From Nitrososphaerota archaeon (GTDB lineage: Archaea; Thermoproteota; Nitrososphaeria; Nitrososphaerales; Nitrosopumilaceae), in assembly GCA_016126025.1 (NCBI GenBank), contig JAEFDA010000007.1:1-14032 (forward strand): a stretch of DNA of 14,032 bases, in the 5' to 3' direction. The notes beneath the pieces are model-generated. The model was not told the DNA's origin, did not search any database, and saw nothing but the letters and a program-made list of their open reading frames with translations. Made by a program: the position numbers and the translations under genes. The stretch's first letter is position 1; each line of letters opens with the position of its first letter. Shown here in pieces: positions 8,208 through 12,693 of this stretch.

Positions 8208-8239
8208 GTAGCGACTATATCGTCGCGTAGCGACTATAT
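8208..8239. repeat. Two direct copies of gtagcgactatat upstream of the Type ISP gene
   Basis: A 13-bp sequence occurs identically at 8208-8220 and 8227-8239, 19 bp apart (nearly two helical turns). It lies about 80-110 bp upstream of the TTG at 8130. On the - strand each copy begins atatag, so each could serve as a TATA element for a longer transcript or as an operator. The arrangement suggests cooperative binding of a regulator on one DNA face, but no regulator gene is visible nearby. Confidence 0.5.
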
Positions 8240-8393
8240 ACGTGCCGCACGCGAGCCGTACCCCACACGGTTCTTGGCCCCCCAGCCAAGGCGCCCGCGG
8301 CGCGTGGGTGCGGCAGTTCTCCATGCCATGTGTGGTGTAGTGGCTGTATAAAAATCGCAACATGAGCAGGCTTTGCGCCGTGGGCCCGGGGCC

Positions 8394-8507
8394 GGAGCGG
8401 AAACGCAGTTGCTGACCTCCATTTCCACTCCGTAGCGTGGATTTTTCAGACCTACGTTTCCACTTCAGGCGCCATCTTGTGCCAGGCGCCATCAATGTGC
8501 CAGTCCA
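8394..8507 (+). repeat. Internal degenerate copy of the right-end structure (copy A)
   Basis: The order is the same as at the right end: an inverted box (ggagcggaaac, 8394-8404), gacctcc plus atttccactcc (8421-8431), tttttcagacct, a degenerate box (8456-8466), then two GGCGCC palindromes (8468-8473 and 8485-8490), ending in gtgccagtcca. The final cagtcca (8501-8507) is identical to the last bases of the element at 12496-12502. The GGCGCC spacing is 17 bp, against 27 bp in the terminal copies. Confidence 0.65.
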
Positions 8508-8550
8508 GAGGGACAGGAATGACCACGTAGTGGAATGTGATGGTATAGTG

Positions 8551-8566
8551 TGGAATGAGCATTCCA
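8551..8566. repeat. Short perfect hairpin tggaat-gagc-attcca
   Basis: This is a 6-bp perfect inverted repeat with a 4-nt spacer. A further tggaatg lies about 20 bp to the left. It sits between internal end copy A and the miniature element. No T-tract follows on either strand, so it is not a convincing terminator; it could be a dimeric protein binding site. Confidence 0.3.
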
Positions 8567-8580
8567 CCAGGCGGGCGTAT

Positions 8581-8742
8581 GTACATACTCAACCCCCCCC
8601 CCGATCTAGACCTGATTTTGACGTGATACGGGCATCTCGGCCTTGCTAACGGCGCGAAACGGTGCCAATTGGCGACATACGGCAATGTGTGGCATCAACC
8701 TGTATAGCGCGCCTAAAATTAGCAGGGGGGTTGAGTATGTAC
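8581..8742. mobile_element. 162-bp miniature inverted-repeat element with 9-bp target duplication
   Basis: The ends are perfect 18-bp inverted repeats: gtacatactcaacccccc at 8581-8598 and its exact complement at 8725-8742. The element is flanked on both sides by the same 9 bp, cgggcgtat, at 8572-8580 and 8743-8751. It contains no coding sequence. These are the marks of a non-autonomous element moved by a transposase encoded elsewhere; the ends do not resemble those of the 12.4-kb element. The left arm continues into a run of ten C, against six G on the right. The right duplication ends about 10 bp before the TATA box of the DUF3892 gene, so the element now forms that gene's upstream region. 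Confidence 0.85.
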
Positions 8743-8760
8743 CGGGCGTATCTCCTAACG

Positions 8761-8766
8761 TTTATA
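8761..8766 (+). promoter_or_regulatory. TATA box of the DUF3892 gene
   Basis: The sequence tttata is centred about 28 bp upstream of the ATG at 8792. This is the standard archaeal spacing for a leaderless transcript. Confidence 0.7.
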
Positions 8767-8791
8767 GTCGGTTTGATTAGGCGTATGGTTA

Positions 8792-9031
8792 ATGCAGTAC
8801 ACAATTACAGGGATACACCGTGAGGATGGAGCCATAGCTGAAGTGCGGCTAGTGAATGGTCGCACCATGCGAGTCGATGAGGTCATAACAAGCATAGGGA
8901 ACAAGAACGAATACCAGACCCGCGACAAAAACGGCAACACCGCCAAGGTGAACGTGGCCGACAAGGAATACCTACGGGCCAATCCAAACAAGATCACAGC
9001 GGATAATCTAGGTGAAATGGTAGAATACTAG
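8792..9031 (+). CDS. DUF3892 family protein
   Basis: This encodes a 79-residue protein that fits the full length and pattern of the small DUF3892 family. It begins MQYTITGIHREDGAIAEVRL, has a central VDEVITSI segment, a YQTRDKNGNTAKVNV strand region and the closing ADNLGEM. The family is widespread, of unknown biochemical function, and predicted to be a small mostly beta fold. The start is fixed by a TATA box about 28 bp upstream, and an oligo-T terminator lies about 16 bp past the stop. It is the only + strand protein gene in the element and has its own promoter and terminator, so it is a single-gene unit. Identification rests on my recall of the family pattern. Confidence 0.8.
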   Translation: MQYTITGIHREDGAIAEVRLVNGRTMRVDEVITSIGNKNEYQTRDKNGNTAKVNVADKEYLRANPNKITADNLGEMVEY

Positions 9032-9046
9032 GGGCCATCTGACCCA

Positions 9047-9053
9047 TTTTTTT
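9047..9053 (+). terminator. Oligo-T terminator of the DUF3892 gene
   Basis: Seven consecutive T lie 16-22 bp past the stop codon on the coding strand, with no strong hairpin. Oligo-T tracts alone commonly terminate archaeal RNA polymerase. Confidence 0.55.
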
Positions 9054-9261
9054 GCGTTCCATGTTCCGCCTTTGACACTTCATACCAAGTCACGTTTTCT
9101 TGACAGTGCTTTCAACCGGCATCCCAAGCGCGAGTCAGGACACCATGAGTCGACCTTGGTTCTACGCCGCTGCAACTTGCGCCGTAAGACGGCCAGCACC
9201 GTTTGTGGGAATTGGTATTGTATTACGGCGCGCCGACGCTTGGACTAGAAATACGGGTCTT

Positions 9262-9380
9262 CGACCTCCATTTCCACTCCGCCCAAACTATCTCCATTCC
9301 CACTCCGTAGCACGAAATTTTCAGACCTCCATTTCCATTCCAAGCGCCGTTCTTTACAGGCGCCAATAACTTTACAGCTC
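9262..9380 (+). repeat. Internal degenerate copy of the right-end structure (copy B)
   Basis: The order is cgacctcc plus box (9270-9280), a degenerate box near 9296-9306, the segment gtagcacgaaattttcagac (9307-9326), a degenerate box (9331-9341), then agcgcc (9343-9348), ggcgcc (9359-9364) and tttacag (9371-9377). It parallels the right end at 12380-12502 in the same orientation, with the GGCGCC units 16 bp apart instead of 27. It lies just past the protease stop codon. Confidence 0.65.
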
Positions 9381-9385
9381 ACCGG

Positions 9386-11455
9386 TCAGGGATAACCTAC
9401 AACACCATCCAAGGTGGCGCCGGTTAGGTTGGCGCCGGTTAGGTTGGCGCCGGTTAGGTTGGCTCCGGACAGATCGACCCAGAACATATCCAAACCGGAC
9501 AGATCCGCCCACCGCAGATCGGCATCTCGTAGATCAGCCCCCACCAGATTGGCATCCCGCAGGTCGGCCCCCATAAGGCCGGCCTCCGTAAGGTCGGCCC
9601 ACCTCAGGTCGGCCCCCCTCAGGTCGGTCCCCGACAGGTCGGCTCCCCACAGGTTGGCCCCCGTCAGGTTGGCCCCCCGCAGGTCTGCATTCCGCAGGTT
9701 GGTCCAATACAGGTCGGCCCACCTCAGGTCGACACCCGCCAAGTCGGCTTCCATAAGGCCGGCCCTAGGCAGGGATGCAAACCGCAGGCCAACACCCGCC
9801 AAGTCGGCCTCCGTAAGGTCGGCACCCGCCAGGTCCGCAAACAGCAGGTCGGCCTCCGTAAGGTCGGCACCCGTCAGGTTGGCCCAAATCAGGCCGGCCC
9901 CCGCCAGGTCGGCCCCCGTCAGGTCCGCATACCGCAGGTCGGCCCCCATAAGGCCGGCCCTAGTCAGGTCGGCACCCGCCAGGTTGGACCCCATAAGGCC
10001 GGCCCTAGTCAGGTCGGCCCACTTCAGGTCGGCACCCGACAGATTAGCCCCCGTCAGGTCAGCTAACCGCAGATGGGCACCCGTCACATTGGCATGAAAC
10101 TGGTCCACCGCCAAGTCGATCTCAAACCGGTCGGCCCAATACGCATTATTCCACCGCAGGTCGACATCCAACATGTCAGCAATCCGCAGGTAGGCACTAG
10201 ATATGTTAGACTCCAACAGGTCGGCCCCCGTCAGGTCCGCATACCATAGGTCGGCCTCCGTCAGGTCGGCCCCCCGCAGGTCTGCATTCCGCAGGCTGGC
10301 CCCCCACAGGTCGGCCCCCGTCAGGTTGGCCCCGGACAAGTCAGCCCCCGCCAAGTCCGCATACCGCAGGCCAGCCCCCGCTAGGTCGACCTCCGTAAGG
10401 CCAGCCCCCGTCAGGTCCGCAAACAGCAGGTCGGCCTCCGTAAGGCCAGCCCCCGTCAGGTCCGCAAACCACAGCTCAGCCCCCGCCAAGTCCGCATACC
10501 GCAGGTCGGCCTCCGTCAGGTCGGCCCCCGTTAGGTATGCATACCGCAGATCGGCCCACCTCAGGTCGGCTTCCGTCAGGTCAGCCCAATACAGGTCGGC
10601 CTCCCGCAGATCCGCATGCTGCAGGTCGGCCCCGGACAGGTTGGCCTCCGTCAGGTCAGCCCAATACAGGTCGGCCCCCCGCATGTTGGCCCCCGACAGG
10701 TCGGCCCCCGTCAGGTTGGCATCCCGCAGGTCGATCCGAGACAGATCTAAACCGGACAGGTTGGCCCCCCGCAGATCAGCCCCGGACAGGTCGGCCCCGG
10801 ACAGGTTGTCAAGTATAAGATTGGGAACTATCTCAGTTACTGTATTGGATGGTATGGCAAATCCCAACCCTTCAGATATGATTTTGGAGATCCCGGCAGT
10901 GTTTACGCCTACAACTTCTCCCCACATATTGAGCAGCGGGCCGCCGGAATTTCCACGATTTATGGCCGCGTCAATCTGAATGAGATCATCCAAACCGGAC
11001 AATGATCTGCCTAATTGGCTGACCACACCGGTGGTCAATGAGCCACTCAATCCAAAGGGATTGCCTATGGCTACTATCGGCTCCCCTATGCGCAGTGTAC
11101 TTGAGTCTCCCATGTACAACGGTTTCAGAGATGCCGGAATTGTATCCAACCTAATCACCGCCAAGTCTGTACGCACATCTGCCACTCCCACAACAGTGGC
11201 ATCGAACCTACGTTGATCCAAAAATATCACGTCAACTTCCACGGCCCCCTCTACAACATGGGCATTCGTGACAATATAACCCCATGAATTATACACAAAC
11301 CCTGATCCAAGACTTCTACCGGAATCCGTTACAACCTCTATGGTCACCACCCCTGGTGACACGTTTTCGAATATCTCCTGCGCACTCAATTGACCATATG
11401 CAGCACCAATACCCACGCACAAGACGGTAACCATCACAATCCACATCAAGGCCAT
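9386..11455 (-). CDS. Secreted trypsin-like (HtrA-type) protease fused to pentapeptide repeats
   Basis: This encodes a 689-residue protein. Residues 1-21 form a signal peptide (hydrophobic MALMWIVMVTVLCVGIGAAYG), placing the rest outside the membrane. The chymotrypsin-fold domain (about 22-210) carries the triad H66 (TNAHVV), D97 (RTDLAVI) and S170 (GNSGGPL), like HtrA/Deg proteases. No PDZ domain follows. Residues about 218-683 are instead some 93 tandem A(D/N)LxX pentapeptides, predicted to form a right-handed quadrilateral beta-helix of about 23 turns. Many units place W or F/Y before A (YWADL, RWADL, WFADL). The register slips once, at about 448-458, splitting the helix into two near-equal parts. 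Start: GTG at 11458 and ATG at 11455 are both possible; ATG is preferred because it overlaps the upstream stop as TGATG, suggesting coupled translation with the TIR gene. Substrate is unknown; the helix may bind a partner or cell surface. Confidence 0.9.
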   Translation of the reverse strand: MALMWIVMVTVLCVGIGAAYGQLSAQEIFENVSPGVVTIEVVTDSGRSLGSGFVYNSWGYIVTNAHVVEGAVEVDVIFLDQRRFDATVVGVADVRTDLAVIRLDTIPASLKPLYMGDSSTLRIGEPIVAIGNPFGLSGSLTTGVVSQLGRSLSGLDDLIQIDAAINRGNSGGPLLNMWGEVVGVNTAGISKIISEGLGFAIPSNTVTEIVPNLILDNLSGADLSGADLRGANLSGLDLSRIDLRDANLTGADLSGANMRGADLYWADLTEANLSGADLQHADLREADLYWADLTEADLRWADLRYAYLTGADLTEADLRYADLAGAELWFADLTGAGLTEADLLFADLTGAGLTEVDLAGAGLRYADLAGADLSGANLTGADLWGASLRNADLRGADLTEADLWYADLTGADLLESNISSAYLRIADMLDVDLRWNNAYWADRFEIDLAVDQFHANVTGAHLRLADLTGANLSGADLKWADLTRAGLMGSNLAGADLTRAGLMGADLRYADLTGADLAGAGLIWANLTGADLTEADLLFADLAGADLTEADLAGVGLRFASLPRAGLMEADLAGVDLRWADLYWTNLRNADLRGANLTGANLWGADLSGTDLRGADLRWADLTEAGLMGADLRDANLVGADLRDADLRWADLSGLDMFWVDLSGANLTGANLTGANLTGATLDGVVGYP
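9407..10804 (-). repeat. 15-bp coding satellite of the pentapeptide region
   Basis: The pentapeptide region is a tandem array of a degenerate 15-bp unit (on the + strand typically caggtcggcccccgt) over about 1.4 kb. The array generates long open antisense frames rich in RSAPVR and TGRPP, which are artefacts. Such arrays expand and contract by slippage, so repeat number may vary between strains. The most recent expansion appears to be near 9414-9460, where several adjacent units are identical. Confidence 0.8.
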
Positions 11456-11910
11456 CACACAGAATGACTAGAACCTGTCCTATTACACATTTCGACAGCC
11501 GCAGGACGCACGTTATCACCGATAAGCCGTTCCATGTCGTACCCAACCGCCCGCCAGTCCCAAAGCAGCCGCAGCGAACCCTCATACTTGTGGACAGCCC
11601 GGAGCCGCGCCAGCAACATATCAGCATACAACGCCAGCGACTTGCAACGCTCCGGGCCGTCCCCCCTCCGCGCCGCCCGGTTTTTGCTCTTGCGGGCCTC
11701 ATGCAGCCGCGCCACCATGCCAGCCAGCCCCAAGTCTGTATCGGCCGGCCGCAGCCAATACCGTATGTTATTCTCCCGCTCCCTGTCATACATCTCCGGG
11801 CTCCCGGTGTCCTCCTGGAACCGGGCCGCCTTCCCCTGCCAATCCGCGATAAATCCGGTCGGCTCTTCCTCGTCGGTCAAGATAGCTAGTATTGGTTTTT
11901 TTGAGCCCAT
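11455..11910 (-). CDS. C-terminal part of split TIR protein, plus helical domain
   Basis: This is a 151-residue frame. Its first 30 residues (KKPILAILTDEEEPTGFIADWQGKA) are the end of a TIR fold: bacterial TIR proteins commonly continue from the ..QEVG.A.. helix into a PILPI-like strand and a GFI...Q segment. It is therefore the continuation, in the -1 frame, of the upstream TIR frame, which it overlaps at 11886-11910. The remaining 120 residues are helical, rich in R, E and L, and unrecognised. An ATG at 11910 would permit separate translation, but a TIR domain cut at that point would not fold. Joined at the slippery site the whole protein is about 232 residues. The stop TGA overlaps the protease ATG at 11455. 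Alternatives to programmed frameshift are a mutation in the A7 run or a sequencing error. Confidence 0.6.
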   Translation of the reverse strand: MGSKKPILAILTDEEEPTGFIADWQGKAARFQEDTGSPEMYDRERENNIRYWLRPADTDLGLAGMVARLHEARKSKNRAARRGDGPERCKSLALYADMLLARLRAVHKYEGSLRLLWDWRAVGYDMERLIGDNVRPAAVEMCNRTGSSHSV

Positions 11911-12152
11911 ACGGCTCCAACCTCCTGCTCAGCGTATTTCGACTTGCGGACGTTTGGTGTTATCAGAGCCACCAGTATGTCGCATTCGCATAGTGTATTG
12001 CGCACGGCCTCCTTCCACAAACTGCCGCCCTCAATGTTGTCCTTGTGGGCCAGAAACGGCTCCACGCGCAATGTCTTCAGAGCCGAGTCTATCGCGCCGA
12101 CCATCTTCTTGTCCTCGCTGGAGTAGCTGATGAACACGCGCATACCATCCAT
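11886..12152 (-). CDS. TIR-domain protein, N-terminal part (frame broken at A7 run)
   Basis: This is an 88-residue frame with most of a TIR domain: MRVFISYSSEDKK (4-16, first strand and BB-type loop entry), FLAHKDNIEGG (33-43), DILVALITPNV (58-68) and SKYAEQEVGAVW (71-82). E77 occupies the position of the catalytic glutamate of NAD-cleaving TIRs such as SARM1. The frame ends at TAG six codons later, before the last TIR strand, and the fold continues in the -1 frame. Start choice: an in-frame ATG at 12239 would add 29 residues unlike any TIR, whereas the ATG at 12152 begins next to the domain and has a weak TATA-like caaaata about 25 bp upstream. Prokaryotic TIR proteins often act in anti-phage defence by depleting NAD+, which suits this cargo. 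Which sensor activates it is not evident; the helical C-terminus or the coupled protease are candidates. Confidence 0.75.
   Translation of the reverse strand: MDGMRVFISYSSEDKKMVGAIDSALKTLRVEPFLAHKDNIEGGSLWKEAVRNTLCECDILVALITPNVRKSKYAEQEVGAVWAQKNQY
11895..11901 (-). other. A-AAA-AAC slippery heptamer, possible -1 frameshift site
   Basis: On the - strand the TIR frame reads CAA AAA AAC CAA. The heptamer A AAA AAC is therefore in the exact X-XXY-YYZ phase used for -1 frameshifting, and the -1 frame is the one that carries the rest of the TIR fold. A related A-AAA-AAT site is known to be used in the Saccharolobus solfataricus alpha-fucosidase gene. No strong stem-loop is visible 5-9 nt downstream. 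A single-base loss or a homopolymer sequencing error would look the same. Confidence 0.5.
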
Positions 12153-12173
12153 GACACTGCGATGCAGGGCATC

Positions 12174-12180
12174 TATTTTG
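12174..12180 (-). promoter_or_regulatory. Weak TATA-like element for the TIR-protease operon
   Basis: On the - strand this reads caaaata, centred about 25 bp upstream of the ATG at 12152. It is weaker than the other boxes in the window. A second AT-rich stretch, ggataaag, lies at 12181-12188. Confidence 0.3.
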
Positions 12181-12351
12181 ACTTTATCCTGGTTTTGGAC
12201 GTGCATGGTATCGGGGTGGAAACGGAGACAGCTACCCATATTTCCGGTCTAGGAGTGTGACACTGCCTCTGCCGCATGTATCGTTTTTTGAAATCCGCCT
12301 CGCCGCGTGGTGCCGAGGGAAGTTGGTGTAGAGTTGCGGCCTGGCTGGCCC

Positions 12352-12451
12352 GGAGTGGAAACGTAGGTCGATGACCCCGATTTCCACTCCACTCAAATTA
12401 CCTGCATTTCCACTCCGCAGCACGAAATTTTCAGACCTGTATTTCCACTCC
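12352..12451 (+). repeat. Box array inside the right end of the element
   Basis: An inverted box ggagtggaaa lies at 12352-12361, followed by direct atttccactcc boxes at 12380-12390, 12406-12416 and 12441-12451, with the conserved spacer segment cacgaaattttcagacct between the last two. The last box runs directly into the terminal inverted repeat. With the terminal repeat it forms a right end of about 150 bp. The rest of 12153-12351 shows no gene besides the possible N-terminal extension of the TIR protein. Confidence 0.65.
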
Positions 12452-12502
12452 AGGCGCCCTTTTGTTACAGTTGTGGCTAGGCGCCTAGAATGTTACAGTC
12501 CA
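12451..12502 (-). repeat. Right 52-bp terminal inverted repeat
   Basis: The reverse complement matches 112-163 at 50 of 52 positions; both differences are G/A transitions in the spacer between the two units. Its GGCGCC palindromes are at 12453-12458 and 12480-12485, 27 bp apart as in the left copy. The outermost bases are cagtcca, directly followed by the 7-bp duplication. Confidence 0.8.
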
Positions 12503-12509
12503 GCCCAAA
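12503..12509. repeat. Right copy of 7-bp target site duplication (gcccaaa)
   Basis: It is identical and in the same orientation to 105-111, and abuts the outer edge of the right terminal repeat. The probable pre-insertion sequence joined ...tacg-gcccaaa-atacaactta..., in the upstream region of tRNA-Trp. Confidence 0.8.
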
Positions 12510-12515
12510 ATACAA

Positions 12516-12522
12516 CTTAAAT
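12516..12522 (+). promoter_or_regulatory. TATA-like box of tRNA-Trp
   Basis: The sequence cttaaat is centred about 30 bp upstream of the tRNA 5' end, the usual place for an archaeal tRNA promoter. The element ends only about 14 bp upstream of it, so the insertion spared the core promoter but replaced what lay upstream. Confidence 0.5.
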
Positions 12523-12577
12523 GGAGGCCGCATCCACCCCCAACCCGTGGGGTCGTAGCCTAGCCTGGTAGGGCGAC

Positions 12578-12595
12578 AGTGACAGTCACCGCTAA
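12578..12595 (+). other. Non-canonical tRNA intron, 18 nt, between positions 28 and 29
   Basis: It interrupts the 5' strand of the anticodon stem (ac / ggg). Inside it, gtgacagtcac can form a short hairpin. The boundaries are inferred from the pairing of the mature stem; no other choice restores five pairs. Confidence 0.65.
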
Positions 12596-12604
12596 GGGCT
12601 CCAG

Positions 12605-12655
12605 AGGCGAACGAAGCTGCTGACGAAAGGATGATGTGAGTTTGGAGCTGTAGTG
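12605..12655 (+). other. Canonical 37/38 tRNA-Trp intron, 51 nt
   Basis: It follows position 37 (G) after the CCA anticodon. Its start, aggcgaacgaagctg, resembles what I recall of haloarchaeal tRNA-Trp introns, some of which contain a C/D box guide RNA. A tgatg sequence near 12631-12637 could be read as a C-box-like motif, but at 51 nt this intron is short for a full guide. Confidence 0.7.
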
Positions 12656-12693
12656 ACCCGTAGGTCGCCGGTTCGATTCCGGTCGGCCCCACA

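Larger units (their letters stand above)
112..12502. mobile_element. 12.4-kb transposon-like island with defence-like cargo
   Basis: This interval is bounded by 52-bp inverted repeats that differ at only two positions, and it is flanked precisely by a 7-bp direct repeat. The terminal bases are TG...CA. It carries a DDE transposase about 0.9 kb from its left end, an AlbA_2 protein, a Type ISP restriction-modification enzyme, a DUF3892 protein, a secreted protease with pentapeptide repeats and a TIR protein. The right end lies just upstream of the tRNA-Trp promoter. Seen directly: the repeats, the flanking duplication and the gene content. Inferred: that the whole interval moved as a unit, and that the SWIM-DDE transposase drives it. 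The alternative is that one terminal repeat inverted secondarily between two resident repeat copies, but that would not explain the flanking duplication. Confidence 0.75.
12549..12691 (+). tRNA. tRNA-Trp (CCA anticodon) with two introns
   Basis: The acceptor stem is ggggtcg (12549-12555) with cggcccc (12684-12690) and discriminator A at 12691; CCA is not encoded. The D arm is 12558-12574. The T arm is gccgg-ttcgatt-ccggt (12667-12683) and the variable loop aggtc (12662-12666). The anticodon loop is C-T-CCA-G-A with CCA at 12601-12603. The anticodon stem forms perfectly (acggg with cccgt, 12657-12661) only if 12578-12595 (18 nt, between positions 28 and 29) and 12605-12655 (51 nt, between 37 and 38) are removed, giving a 74-nt tRNA. 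The 37/38 intron is the classic archaeal tRNA-Trp site; non-canonical second introns are known in thaumarchaea and crenarchaea. The 3' end lies 2 bp from the stop codon of the convergent aconitase gene. Confidence 0.88.

Noticed and set aside
8127..8567. 146-residue - strand frame upstream of the Type ISP gene
   Set aside because: It runs through the end-like repeat and the duplicated 13-bp motif, has no recognisable domain and overlaps the Type ISP start.
9414..10979. Long + strand frames of RSAPVR-like repeats
   Set aside because: They are antisense to the pentapeptide-repeat protease; the 15-bp period keeps all frames open. Only the - strand frame has a signal peptide and a catalytic domain.
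11868..11894. Stem-loop downstream of the slippery site that would stimulate frameshifting
   Set aside because: Only an imperfect pairing about 25 nt downstream could be found; no strong structure at the usual 5-9 nt spacing.
12143..12239. N-terminal extension of the TIR protein from the ATG at 12239
   Set aside because: The added residues have no similarity to TIR domains and no TATA-like box precedes that ATG; it remains possible but less likely than 12152.
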